From Phylloscopus collybita (Eukaryota; Chordata; Aves; Passeriformes; Phylloscopidae): a DNA stretch of 64,000 nucleotides. Position 1 is the stretch's first letter; each line of letters begins with the position of its first letter. The stretch covers positions 3,451,001-3,515,000 of the forward strand of contig JAJNNQ010000075.1 of the NCBI GenBank assembly GCA_027886175.1. Direction: 5' to 3'. A program made the translations under genes and the position numbers. This document shows, in pieces, positions 10,939 through 23,553 of this stretch. The notes under the pieces were generated by a model. The model had not been told where the DNA came from. It worked only from the letters and a program-made list of their open reading frames with translations, and made no database searches.

Positions 10939-13239
10939 ATCCAAGATTACTTCATTGAAGGTACTAGTGAGAGACTTAGAAATCCCAGTGTCTGAGTTAC
11001 ATTCTGTGGTGGAGATTTACATCAATCAATACCTGTTTCATCCTGTCTGTTGTAGGTTTTATGTTCAGCATGAATGCTGAGGCAAGTTTGTTCTCAGTAA
11101 TACTCCGCAGCTTTGAGGTTCAGAAATTCTGTGATCTTCAGAAGAGATTTTCCTCCTACTGATTTCAGGCAATCTTTTAAATTCTTTTTCTATGAAAGAA
11201 GGTGTGAAAACAAAATCTGTCACCATTTTCTTACTTGCACACAGGTATTTATTCCTCATTTCTTTTATTCTTTTGACCTGAGCAGTTCCAATCTTTCTGT
11301 CTTCAGAGGGGCAAATAGTCTGTGTAAATGGGTTAGTATGCTGGAATTTTTATTGCCTGCTTTTTTCAAGTAAAGGTTAGGACAGAAAGAAGAAAAATAA
11401 AGTTAGTGTTTAAAAGAGTACACTTCCTTTTTATTTTTGGTTAACCAACCAAGTTGTTTACCAGTTTTCCCCCCTGCTGTTTCTCATACACTTTTCAAAC
11501 AGAAATTCCTTTTGTTGGTGGCTGAATGCTCTTGTGGTTCTTTTATGCCTGGGTGTACCTCAGGTTTTAGCAGTCTCCTGTTCCATCCCCTTTGCTGCTT
11601 TACTGATGTTCTTGTATTGGAAGCTCTTTACGGAGTTAATTCATAATGGATTTCCCAGTGTAGGCACAAAAGGGATGTGTAACAGGTAGCTTTGTCACTC
11701 AGTTGTTGGAACTAACTTTTTGTAAAGAGGTGAACTTCATACTTCAGTTTTGTGTAAGTCTTTATCCCTTTTTTTTCCCCCTTTCCTCCACCAACTTCCA
11801 GAACTTGATTGGAGGTGTTCTTGTATTTTTGCCACTGTCTAGGACCCTTCGTGGTGGTAACATTGGTTTTGTCAACCAGCGGTGCAGGCAGATGGGAACC
11901 ACTAACACAGCCACAGTATCAGAAGTTGGGATTAATGTTATTTCTCCTCTTGTGGCTTCTTCTTTCCTTTCAATGGCAGAATTAATTCAGCTGCTGTGTT
12001 GTTGTTTATGTCCCTTTAATATAAGGACAGTGAATCCTGGCAGAAAAACACCTCAGTTCTGAGGTGCTTCCTGTGGAGTGTGAAGTGCCAGTCACCAGAA
12101 GCAGAACCTGTGATGTTGGATCCAAGTTGTTAATTTAAGGTGCCATCTTACAGCTTGGAATGAACCTTGGCATGGACATTGCAGTTAATTCATGTTTGTC
12201 AGTGTGCTTGTTACCCCTTATTGTGCCTGACTCGGTGCATTTGCTAAATAAAATACATTTCATTTTAAAAGTATGGCAGAAAAAGGGCTGATAAATAATA
12301 CATGTACATAGATTTGTACCTCCCAATTAATGAGCCACAAGTTGGAAAGTTTTAATCTCTTGAGTTCTGTTTTTAATGGTATCAAAAACTATTTAATATT
12401 GTTTTATTTTAAACTTGATTTCCATTGCCAGCTTTCACCCAGGAAACCTTCGCAGACTGCTGACATGTGTTGGTCTCTCGCTCTCAGTGAAGCTCTTTGC
12501 AAATGTTACAAATTACAGTTTCAGTTCTTACTCTGGTGTTAACAGCTCCATTATGGGAACACTGTTAATTAATGGCTAAAGAAGTAATTCTGAATTTTTA
12601 TCAGCTCTCATTTTCTATTTCAGGCTTAAGTACTATATCCTAGAGGCTTCTAGATTTCAGTGAGTTTATTAATTATCTTGTCATTTCCACTTCAGTTTGT
12701 ATAAATCACAAAGCCGGCTGTTTCCTGCACTTGTTCAGCTCTACAGCCTCTGTTACTACTCTGTGTTTAGTGCATTTTGAATTTCGTTGTTCAAATGTTG
12801 TGCTCAAAATATGCTTTTAAAATCCTGCAAGAGCTACGTGAACTGGGATGTGCAGGTTATTGATTGATGGGTGCTCAGTTTGTGATTAACCTTCTTCTAC
12901 TGGTGCAGGTAAAGAAATGCTCTGCTGTGGTAGCAGGGGGGTGAATAATAATTTTTAGTTTTGGGCACTGGACATCAAGAAAGGGTTTTCTTTTTTTGGA
13001 TGCTTTTTATTAGCAGATGCCTGAGAATATGACATCCAAGAACTGAACAAATTAAGATGTTAAGACTTAACAAGAGACAAGAATTCAAGTTTTTCCCATG
13101 CATTAAGCTACTATGAGGATAAAGATGATAAAGGATTACAGGGACTAAAATGAGAATTAGTTGACTTAAATAATAGGACCAAAGATGTGAGTTGCTACTT
13201 GGGGAGGAAGACTTTTAATTCCAAGAATAACAAACCATT
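10939..13239. other. Probable intron, nothing recognised
   Basis: AT-rich non-coding DNA. Several 60-120 codon frames exist (for example 11703-12062), but none has a recognisable domain, a good start context plus splice boundaries, or low-complexity-free coding character. Confidence 0.45.
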
Positions 13240-13395
13240 TGAATAGATTAGGGAAGGGACTTATCCCTGACAATCTTCAAGAACAAATTAGACACCTGTC
13301 AGAAAGGAGATGCTGTTCATTCTTACCTCAGGAGTGACAGCTTGACAAGGTGACCTCTTGAATCCTGTCCAGCACTGATTTTAGTGATGAGAACA
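13240..13395 (+). mobile_element. Old CR1-family (L3-like) remnant, plus strand
   Basis: The text TCCCTGACAATCTTCAAGAA, then AGACACCTGTCAGAAAGG and GGTGACCTCTTGAATCCTGT, follows the order of an ancient CR1/L3 3' region ('...cttcaagaacagattagacaaacatctgtcagggatg...gatgacctcttgaggtccc'). It is much more diverged than the other CR1 copies here, which implies an early insertion. Confidence 0.6.
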
Positions 13396-15590
13396 GATAA
13401 AGATTGTGGGGTTGTTATTTGCAGGGTTATGGTGATAATCAAAAGGTAGCTGACAGTAACCCCAGCAGCTGAGAGTTCTCTCTGAGCTCGCGTGCTCTCT
13501 GTTATCTCTGCAATTGCCCGAGACTGTGCAGCTTTGATGTGAATCTGTCCCAGGCAAAGCAGATTGTGTTTCCTTTGTGGAAGGCTGGAAAGGTCACAGG
13601 TAGAAGAACTTTCCTGTAAATGAAACTGTCATTCTACAGATGTTACCTACATAGGGCTTGGAAAACAGCATTATAGCTTGTTACTGATATTACAACAATT
13701 AGTTTAGCTACTGTTTTATCCAATTTCAAGGAGGAGAACGTGCAAGACTTTTAAACTGCACGAACAATTTGATGAAGTGGCCTTAGGATGACTTTTCCTA
13801 TTTCTTTTAGTATTGCCCTTTAATTAATTACAATATATTATTACAATTATTGTATGCTAATAAGATGAGCTTTGTTTTCAGAATAATAGGAACTTCTGTT
13901 GACTCTTTTCTTTGTTTTTATGTCAGTCTGTCGCTCTTCAGTATAATAATTTGTATTTGATGTTTTACCACTAGGCTTTGTCTTATTCATAACTCACATG
14001 AATCTGTTTTAAAGCAAGTCAGAAAGTTTCTCAGCATTTTGCCATGGAAGGAACAAGTTGCTGCAGAGATTGGGAAGCAAAATTAAGTAATCTTTAGTGG
14101 AAGTGTGTGTGAAGACAAAATGTAATCCTGGCTGGTTGTACTTGGTAGAGCTGCTGCTAAAAGCTGGGATTCATGGAGCAGCCTGCATTTGAGATGATCC
14201 TCAGGAAAGAGTAAATGCATGGATCTGACAGCTTTTTAATCACTAGGTTAAAAATTAGAGGTAAAAGCTGTTGAAATTAACACTTCAGCGCTGCATTTGG
14301 GTTTTCATGGTGTCTTTGGGCTAAAAGGTGAAGCTTAGAGTGTGCATCTGTGCAATGTGTGGGAATTTGTGTCGGTTGTCTGGTCTGGAGAAAAGTCATT
14401 TAAGAACTCCCCCAATTGGTGTGGAAGTAAAGGGAAACCTTCTTCTTGTAATCTGCATTAAAAACTGTTTAATCAGTTTTAAAAACTGGTTTTCTTGTTT
14501 AGGATTGTCTTTGTAAATTGTGGGATTTCAATTGGTGACTGGGAGGAAATCTCCACCAAGGAAGAGGATTGCAGTTACTATACTCCTTAGTGAATATGTA
14601 CAGAAATTGTTTTATACATATTAATCAATGGTCAACAGGAAAAATCAATCCATTTCCATAGGCGAAAAACACTATTTTTATTTTGCCCAACATATTTTGA
14701 TGGTACAATTTGAGGATTGAAATTTATTAGAGAAACAGTGGAAAAAAGTATATGGGACGTGTTTTTTGGGGGGAATATTCTGACTTGGTCTCTTCTCAAA
14801 CGTTTTGTGAATATTAGATTGAGTTTAGTCCCTCTATTTTTTGGGTTGTGGATTGAAAAAAAAAAAGTCAGAACGTCTGTAAAACTTAGTCAAAGGGTGA
14901 AGTCAAAAGGAGGAGTGGGAGGTAACACTGAATTCACTTCTGTTCCATTTCCTGCCTGGAGCTCCTGACAGTATTTCATTTGTGTAAGAAATTGAGCTTT
15001 GGTACTCTGGAAATTTGCTACCTATATGAATTTATTAAAAGACCAAGTGATTTTTTTTTAGAAGATTAGGCCCCTTTAGAGGAAGCTGGTGTGCAGCACA
15101 CGATTAATCCTCAGATGGGGATTTAAATGAAGTGAAAGTTTAGTTGTGTCGTAGGCTCCCAGCCCCTGCTCATTCAGCTCAGTGAAGGGGAGTTTCTTTG
15201 TGTGAGGGCAGCATTGCTCCTCTCAAGCTGTTCCAGGGCTTCCAGCAGCCAGTGTTGGGCCTTGCTCTCCTTTCATCAGAAGAGGAGAGGGAATTCTTCA
15301 AGACAGGAGTGTGTAATGTTGGCTTCATTTTACAACTGAATCAGCTTTTTCTTCTCTTAAAGGCAAACAAAACCTTTAAACTGTTTCACAATCTGGAGAG
15401 AGTATTGAACAGAACTTCTCTTCCTAGGAAACAGATTTTGGAGTTCTATAATGCATTTATCTGTGTGGCTTTTTAGTGTTAAATGGGGATTGCATTGAAG
15501 TTCTGTCTTTCAGAAGCCTTTGGTACCTCTGTGGAAATAGGTACTGAGCACCAATATTCTTAAGTGGGAGCAGGAACACTGGTCACATTA
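13396..15590. other. Probable intron, nothing recognised
   Basis: No exon or repeat family that I can support. AT-rich patches such as the TTAATTAATTACAATATATTA area near 13820 are simple sequence. Confidence 0.45.
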
Positions 15591-16026
15591 TGTGGTGGTG
15601 TGTTTTTATTGTGTTTCCAGTTGCAGCTCAGTTTTAATGGCCAGTTTTATACACCACCCATATTTTGTATTTTATCCATGGATTGTTCCTTTCCCCTTGT
15701 ATTGTTGGTTTGCCCCTGGTTGTCTTCCCTAGACCTGCCCTTCCCTCCTCGTCCAGAATTGTCAATCCTTCCCTAACCCTGCCCCTTCTTCCAGACCCTT
15801 CCCAGTCAATCCCCCAACCTTCAACGCCCCAGTGGTTGGTTTGGGCTGTTCCCTCCCCTTGTGTTCTTTCACTGGTCTGTGCACTGTACTCCCCGCCTTA
15901 TGTTCCTCCCCATGTCACCCTTATTGGTTGGAAATTGAATCCTCTCCCAAGATCTCCCCCACTTGTAAGTCCATGCAAGCCCAGGTGAGTACTGCACAAG
16001 TTGTGAAAATAAATGTACATAAAACA
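15591..16026 (+). mobile_element. Candidate ERVL-like solo LTR
   Basis: A 436-bp segment that starts TGTGGTGGTGTG and ends ATAAAACA, giving TG...CA ends. It is flanked by CATTA (15586-15590) and CATTT (16027-16031), a 5-bp duplication with one mismatch. Inside is a pyrimidine-rich body with a block near CACCCTTATTGGTTGGAAAT that recalls avian ERVL LTRs, and AATAAA near the 3' end. No internal viral genes lie on either side, so it would be a solo LTR left by recombination between LTRs. The family call is from memory. Confidence 0.6.
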
Positions 16027-16031
16027 CATTT

Positions 16032-16924
16032 CTGTGAATACCTTACTCTTGAAGCTGATAGAAGGATAAAGGCAAGGCAAGACCTTGTGGGTAGCTGGGT
16101 CGAGACCAGTTTTGGAAAGGCAAGATGAAAGTGGTAAGTCTGAGAAAGGATTTGGAGCACAGTCAAAATGAAGTGGGGAGGGGTGAGTGGTGCCCATGTG
16201 CATATAATGTGAGTCCTTAATGCACAGCTGTCGCTTGAAATATGATAGTTTTTTGGACTGAGTCTGTGTTACAGCAGTTTGAAGTGTTATGTTGAACTTG
16301 TGTTCTATGGTTGTTAAAGCTTTGTCTTTTTAGCTGATTTTATCTGATGGCTCACATGAATAGGAGGTGATAGTAAGTATGGACTTTTTTTTTCTTGCAT
16401 GTGTTTTTAGTATGATACGGAATTGAGATCTTACTGATGTTTGTACTTCTTTCCCCAATTAAGTTATAGCAACCTGGTTAAAAATTTCAGCAGAAGTGCT
16501 GGTGGTGCAGCTAACGGTGGCCATAGGGGGGTATCTTTTGGGTTGATGTGCTTAGGCTCTATGTTTGGATCCAATGAGGTGTCCATATTCTGCTTCATGG
16601 ACTGTATTCCTGTGGTGGCCAAGTCACTGGGCAGTGGTGAGATGAAGTTAGTACTTGTATGCCAATTATCCTGAAACAAGACTATTAAATCCTCACAGCA
16701 TTGTCTGTGCAAACAGAACTTCTGAGTCGGTCTAGAATTCAGTAACTGCCCTGACTGTTCTGGGGCTTCTCCTGAAGCCCAGGGTCATTTGATAAAAGAG
16801 TGTATTCAAGGCTGTGTTGTAATTATTCTTTTGCATGGGTGTGTTTCTGCTGCTGCTGCTGAAAGTCCTCCAGGCAGGTCTGCTGCCCTCACTGCTTGAG
16901 GTGTGGGGGAATGGTGAGATAATC
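16032..16924. other. Non-coding stretch, nothing recognised
   Basis: No gene seen. A short CTG run (about 16849-16861) is the only simple repeat of note. Confidence 0.45.
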
Positions 16925-17110
16925 CAGGGTTGCATGTATGTGCAAGTTGGAAGGGACCCAAAAGGACCATTGAGTCCAACTGAGGCTTGGTGCCATGACT
17001 GCTTCCCTGGGGAGCCTGTTCCAGTGACTGAGCACCTTTCCTGTGGAGAACCTTTTCCTCATGCCCAATCTGAATTCCCCCTGATGCAGCTTTATCCCCC
17101 CCTTTTTTGT
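16925..17110 (-). mobile_element. CR1 LINE fragment, minus strand
   Basis: Reverse-complement CR1: CAAGTTGGAAGGGACCCAAA, then ACCATTGAGTCCAACTGAGG, then a block equivalent to 'cctttcctgtggagaaccttttcctcatg'. The tail end is degraded. The open frame across it (16835-17221) is partly CR1-derived. Confidence 0.85.
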
Positions 17111-20100
17111 GTCCTAAATATATATGTTCATACAGACTACATTTTTTTCAAAAGACCTATGGAATGCTTTACCTCCTATCTTCTTAAAATATTAAAGCTT
17201 AGATCCTCTCTGCTTCCTTAAAACAAGTGACTGGAGAATAGTTCCCTATGAACAGTGTACAGTTCACTGATGGAAATTTGTTTGTGGTTGCTCAGTGACT
17301 GCCAAAGTTCACTTGATTCGGTTGTTTGTGCAAGATACAGGAGAGTACATCTACAGGAATAATAACATTGCAGATAACTTGGCTATAATTGTCTCATCTC
17401 TGCTAAAGAAGATATTACTTGTGCCCAGCAGTTGCTGTTCCCGTTCTTTGCCTGCACTGACAGAGCTCTTCCAAGTCTTTCCTGTCTGCTGTGATCTTTG
17501 TGGAGTTTTCCTCTGACTTCTTGTAGAGCCAAAGGGGCATTATCAGAGACCAGATTAAGTGTTTTGTAAGGATAAAAAAGTTGCAGTGCATGAAATTGTT
17601 TATTTGCTTTATTGCTGTGGATCAGAGTTAGGAGAGGGAAGTGAAACAAATAATGTTGGTCTTTAGTGGTCCTTCTTTGGCTTTGTGGAGACTGAGGTCA
17701 TTGAGGTCACTGCTGTGTTGAAATGGAATGGAGAATCTGGGAAGGGATTGGAAGGAGAGGTATTTGTGTGTGAAAAAAGTGAAGAGGACAAATTTTCTTG
17801 AAGAGCACAGTCAATAGCTTTAAGGTAGCTGGAAACGTAAGGAAGCTGAGGAAGGAGCTCCATACCTAGAAGATAAATTAAGATTTTTACTCCTGGATAC
17901 AGGAAGTTGTCTATTGGCTCAGTGGTGTCCTTGGGGAAGGAGTCAAATTAGAGAGGGAATAGAATTATACTGGAGGACAAAACTTTCAGACCTTCTATGT
18001 GAACATTTAGATCTTCAAGTTATCTTTTGATTACAAATAGGTAGAATTCTGTGTTGATTTTAGGAGGAGAGTAAGGTATTAAGGGGGTAGATAGAACAAG
18101 AAAAAATAAGGATGTAAAACTGGACCAAGTGGGTGATTTGCAACTGGTTGGGAAAAGTCTAAAAGGGAATAGCTTTTCACCACAAAAAGTGTTAAATTTA
18201 ACATTTAAATATTGTCACTTTACTGAAAACCTTTCCCATATGGAAAAAGGTAGAGCAATTTCAAAAGCTATGAAAAATCCCTCTCTCCTATAATTTTTTT
18301 CCCCTGAGCAGATATACTTGTTCTTGTTGTTGTTTTTGTTTGTTGTTGTTGTTTTTTACTTTTAAGAAACCATTTTTTAAGATCCATAGATTTTTTTTTT
18401 TACAAAAAGTCAAAATAAAAGCACAGATTTTCAACCCAAACCATTTTTTACATTTAATCTCCTTTTGGCGACTTTAGAAGCTTTCAGCATTTTATCCCTA
18501 TTAGAAGGAGACTAATTGGTGTTTTGAGAAGTGTTACAACTGGTTGGACTTGAGTTTAGCATAGGCGAGTTCTTGTCACCACTTGCTTCCTAAGTAATTG
18601 ATGAATGAAGTAAATCAGTACGTAACCTGTGAAAACAAATATTGGGAAGGTGTGCCTGGGAAAGGCTGTTGGTGTAAGGGGGAAGAAATGATCCCATGTT
18701 TGGATTGTCTTGACTGCATTACTTGTGGCAGCTAAAGAGCAAATGAGAGGCCCTTTATCTGTCCTCTGGGATTGCCTTCCAACATCACATCAAATCACAG
18801 TGCCATGCATTTGTACACTGAATTTTACACACATGGGTGGTTCTATTGGAAATCAGTGGGAGAACTTGTGTGGAAAATTTAACATGCCTGTAAGTGTTTA
18901 CATTATTGATGCCTCAGCAATTAAAATAATATTTTTCTAGTATTTGGTGCTTTTTGATGCTGCATGTAAGTCCCATGGTATTACACACACAATTATTTTA
19001 ACAAGTGTTTTAAGGGTGCTACTGATGTAACTTCCCAGAGTAGGGAAAGGTCATTACTACTGGCCTTGGAAACTAAAAGTTGCTTTTGCCTTATCAGGAA
19101 ACATCTTTAGTTAAATCAATAAGTGCACGGGTTTCTCAGTCTGAGAAAGTCTAATGAGCAATTTGCCTTTTCATAAAGGACTTGCCATGATATCATTCCC
19201 ACTGTGTTAATTATCAGTGTTTTTACAAATTGTCCCAAATCATGACTAATTCCATAAAAATGTTCAGAGCAGGCGTGATTCTGGGGAAAGCTGTTGTTTG
19301 CCACTCAGTCTGGCAGAGCTGGTGGGACAGCCTGACTTAGCAGATTCTGTGTTAACCATAAAATCAGGATTTCGAGGCAGTGCCATTTATCTTATGTAGC
19401 ACCATAAAAGCAGTTCAAGTTCTTGCTGATTTTTTTTTTTTTTTCTCCATGGTATGGATGTGTGTTTCAGGTAAATGGCTGTGACTCTTTTTTCTGATTT
19501 TCATGTTGAAATTAAAGTATTTTACTTTTCTTTCTCCCACCCCCAGTTTATTACAGCTTAGATGAAAACTTAAAAGAAACTGTGCAGAGATTATTTGAAC
19601 TTTTTATGTTACTTTATCTAACGAGATTTTTTTTTTTTTGTGTAAATCTTTTGGTAGCCTTTATGTGTGTGGAAAATTACGTATCTGAGGTGAAAAAAGT
19701 TTGGGAAACAGTTCTTAGAAATCTGGTTTTAAGTGCATGATATATAAGCTTGGGCTTTCTACTGGTAGTGTCTTTGTCCCTTTAGTATATATTTGTTTGA
19801 AAGGGAAAGAAGAAAAACATCTATCAAAATAATAAACTAAACTCTCTTCATTACTTGGCCCTGGAATTCTTTTAGATCAATTGTTTTCTTTAAGAAACAA
19901 ACCCACAACTTTCTGTATATTATATGTGTATTGAGCAGTATCTCTATACATTTATTACTTCAGTTGAGAACTGGCTTGGCTGCCCTGTGATGCACATACC
20001 CTGAGGAAATAAATGCTTTTCACTAGTTCCTCCCACACACTTTTTATTTTCCAGGGAACCACTTTCTAATTCTAGATCTGGATGCTGCTCATGTTTTGAA

Positions 20101-20553
20101 TCACTCATCATGGTTTTCAGCACTCACTTGGTTTTGCTATTAAATGTATATTATCAGTAATAAAGGTACATTTTGTGATGCTTTAACCCTCCTCCTTCCT
20201 CAAAATAACAAATCCATTTAATTTGGGAATTTTTTAGTTTGCTTTCATGAGACCAACAGGGTTTCAGGCAACTTGTCTGTTTTGAGTTAAAATATGAGTC
20301 TCTGGCTCCTACTTCTGCAAACTCCTGTGTTTTGTTTTAGGGTGGGGTTTTTTTTTTGTTCTTTTCCTAGGGACTTCCAGTTTAATAATCTGCACTTGTA
20401 AAATAGGGTATGTACTGCAGCTGGTTCCTTAGGGAGGTTATCTTGTCTTCATAACATGAATATTGGTTAATTTGCTCTTAAGTTTTTTGGATATTTAAAT
20501 ACTTGGACATTAGTTAAGAAAATACCCTAATGAATTCTAAATATTTGTTTCAG
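17111..20553. other. Probable intron, nothing recognised
   Basis: AT-rich DNA with a GTT-rich stretch at about 18318-18357 and T runs near 18392, 19431 and 19627. I see no convincing exon. Confidence 0.45.
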
Positions 20554-20612
20554 ATTTCATGTTTCATCCTGCATTGAGCACCTGCTGCTGAGAGCTGGAA
20601 AGTCTACTTAGG
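20554..20612 (+). other. Weak candidate exon (59 nt)
   Basis: The segment is bounded by an acceptor (ATATTTGTTTCAG, AG at 20552-20553) and a donor (GTATGT at 20613). It contains an ATG followed quickly by an in-frame TGA, so it could only be an untranslated leader or lncRNA exon. Such acceptor-donor pairs occur by chance in long introns, so the call is tentative. Confidence 0.2.
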
Positions 20613-21627
20613 GTATGTACAACAGCTAATGATTTCAATTTCACACTGAGTTTTGTTCTGGGTAAAGCAGAGATGAGATTCTGTTGTTGTTGTTTCCTTG
20701 TAATTATTGTTGAAAATCCTGATTGTTAAACAGTAGGTGTTAGAACAGAATTTCTTGAGTTTTTTTTTCCCCTGAGCTTCCTGGAATTGGCTTTTCTCTG
20801 ACAGCCTGTTCATGGTCCTTCCATTCAGCCCGAGGGTACAGAGGTGGGCAGACCTGTGCAGCAATTAATTTATTGTCCATGGGAGGAGCTTGCAAGGTGT
20901 TTTCTCACCTACTAAAGCCACTTGGCTGAAAAGTGTCTGACTAGTCCAATGCGCTGCCTTTTAGAGCAAAATACTAATAATTCTCTGTTCTCATGTTCTG
21001 CTTTTCTGTTGTACAGAAGAAATGGGTATTAATAAAGCAGAGTCTTTGCTGTAGGGGTGCTTGGCCTAATCTGAAGAAGTTTAGCTGAAAGCAGGAGTAG
21101 AGAAGTTACAGCCGCAGTATTCTTTGTATTATAGGAATTTATTTCTGGTCTGCATATTTTTGATTCCTTGTGACCCCCCCTACGTCCAGGGTGAATGGAT
21201 ATATTTGAAATTTTCAGTTTTACTCCTCAGTATAGTTGGTATTTCTGACTTCTGCCTTTACTACTGTTCATATATATGGATGTTGGGAATATTCTTACAT
21301 TTGAGTGTGGCTAGAATAAATCGTTGGATCCTTACTTTTTCTTTGTGGTTTGGTCCCCGTTCTACAGCCTTCCCTGTGGTTGGTGGTTTGGGAGCCTGTA
21401 TTAAATTTTTTTTTTTTTTTCTATTGCTTAGGCCTGGCAGGTAACAAAATTCATCTCCTGCTACTTCAGGAGCACTTTTGAATTTAACTTGTGGGTGTGG
21501 TTACCCTTATTTAAAGCTTTGATATCCCCTGGTTTAGAGTCATTCATGTTCTTACTTGGACTGTGATATATTTGAGAGCAAAGGAGAAGTGGCTGCTTGC
21601 ATTTACATGGAGCAGGCCCCTAATAGG
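20613..21627. other. Probable intron, nothing recognised
   Basis: No supported exon. The 106-codon frame 21124-21444 is Phe/Leu/Cys-rich and ends in a poly-T tract, which fits chance. Confidence 0.45.
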
Positions 21628-21681
21628 GATTCAGGCTGTGGTCTTGTATCCATAATATATGGATATAAGACTGCAGGAATC
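21628..21681. other. Imperfect 54-nt palindrome / hairpin
   Basis: The left arm (GATTCAGGCTGTGGTCTTGT...) pairs with the right arm, whose reverse complement reads GATTCCTGCAGTCTTATATC.... The inner part, 21641-21671, is near-perfect around a few-base AT loop. The size is like a small-RNA precursor or a MITE end, but nothing shows that it is transcribed. Confidence 0.6.
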
Positions 21682-23164
21682 AGCAGAGGGTCACTTAATG
21701 TCTCCTGACCATCTAAATTTGCAGATATAGATATCTTCATTCTTCAGTAGCTTACTGCCAGATTTCATCAGCTCTTCTTAAACGTCAGTTTTCAAGTTTA
21801 TGGTGAATATTTGCTTCTCTTCTCCATTTTTTCCCATCCCTTTTCTGGTATGGGATGATGCTTGCTTGTATTACGCAGTTAGTTTTTTCCAAGGAATTCC
21901 ATTTACTCTCACCACTCCAAAGAAAAAGTTTGAATGGCTTAAAAAATAGTAGATTTCAGTTTTGTCACTTAAGTTGGAAAAAACCCAAAGTATTTCAGTT
22001 GGAATGAGTACTGATATTTTTATCAGTTAAAATCGAAATTTGTAACTTTAATGCCTCATTTTAATTCTGACTTATGATTCAGATGGCAACTCAGACACTT
22101 GAAAAATATTTCCTGGACATGGAAAACTAACAGTGTGGGAAATCCAGAAAACAAGGGCAGGGGGTGGGAGCAAAACATTTTATCATAGATAAAGGCTTGC
22201 AAATCAGATCTGTGATTTCAGGGGGTTCTTAATGCTTCCTTTAATTTTGTTTGACCTTTTGAAAGGGAACAGCTCTGACTGTTGTGATGTCACAAGCAAA
22301 AAAGTGCACTTGTATGTTTTGTGAACTGAAGCCATTTGCTCCCTGGAATACATGGTTCCAATGAGTCATATCCTGGTAAAACCATGACAACAAAGTATTT
22401 ATTGGTTTGTTAGGTAAATATCTTGCTGTACCTGCCTAGATAAGACTTTATAGAAAACCAGCCCAGTGAATAACAAGGCTGTGAAATATAATGCAGAATA
22501 AGGAAATAGTGAGAAGTCTTAAATGTAGATTGCAAGTACTTCTGACTTGTCAGGTTTACATTGAAGTTGGTGGATTTTTTTTTTTTATTTCTGGCTGGGG
22601 ATTTGATAGGAAGAAGGATTAGTGCTACTTGCTCTTGAAAAGGGTATTGTATATGCAAATACTGCAATGACAGTTCCAGTGGAAGTGACAAAAAATGTAC
22701 TGCATCTCTTACATATCCAGATGCTTTATGAACTGTTACTTCTTGTATTCATATTGCAAAAAGTCGAGCTGTTACTTGTACCACGGTAGTCTTTTCATCA
22801 TGTGATCACATAACTCCTGTTCCACAGGATCATGACCTGTTTGCTCCCACTACTCTTGTCTGTTCATGGCAGTATTCAAGCCCTCCTCTTACAGGATGGA
22901 GCTTTCAATTGTGCTGTGGTAGTGCTGCCTTCACCCATTCATCTTATGGTTTTATTAGTATTTGTACTGGATGGAGTCACAGAACTTAGGATGAAAGGTT
23001 TCAGTTTTGGGTCTGGGTTCTGACATGCCTGTTTTGGTTGTAACATTTGAAATTTGCACTCAGAGCAGATCTCTTGCTGATTTGAACAGCACTGAAATCA
23101 CTTGGCAGTTCTGTATTTAACTTAGCAGGAATCAAGGCCATAAAATAAAAGCAGGAAACTTGAC
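21682..23164. other. Probable intron, nothing recognised
   Basis: AT-rich, with a T run at 22575-22586. No exon or known repeat is supported. Confidence 0.45.
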
Positions 23165-23553
23165 AAAATGACTCTGGTAACATCACTGAGAGTCCCTGAA
23201 TGCCTGGAGGAAAGGAGGCTTGGGGGGACACTTACTGCTCTCTAAAACTCCCTGACAGGAGGTTGTAAACAGGTGGGGATCAGGCTCTTCTCCAGGAAAC
23301 AAGGGACAGGACAAGAGGAAGTGGCCTCCAGCTGCTCCAAGGGAAGGAAAAGCGCCTTCACTAAAAGGATGGTTAACCACTGGAACAGGCTGCCCAGGGA
23401 AGTGTTTGAGTCCCCATCCCTAGAAATATTCAAAAGATCTGTAGATGTGACACTTGGTGACATGGTTTAATGGTGGCCTTGTCAGTGCTGGGTTGATGCT
23501 TGGACTTCATGGTCTAGAGGTCTTTTCCAACCAAAATAATGCTATGATTCTCA
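23165..23553 (+). mobile_element. CR1 LINE fragment, plus strand
   Basis: About 390 bp of CR1 3' sequence. It includes GGAGGTTGTAAACAGGTGGG, AAGTGGCCTCCAGCTGCTCC, GGTTAACCACTGGAACAGGC and the tail CCAACCAAAATAATGCTATGATTCT. It is a 5'-truncated copy. A 65-codon frame (23273-23470) is a remnant of element sequence and not a host gene. Confidence 0.93.

Noticed and set aside
10744..10944. 66-codon minus-strand frame in the right inverted arm
   Set aside because: The copy in the left arm is interrupted by a stop and there is no domain. It is better explained as repeat sequence.
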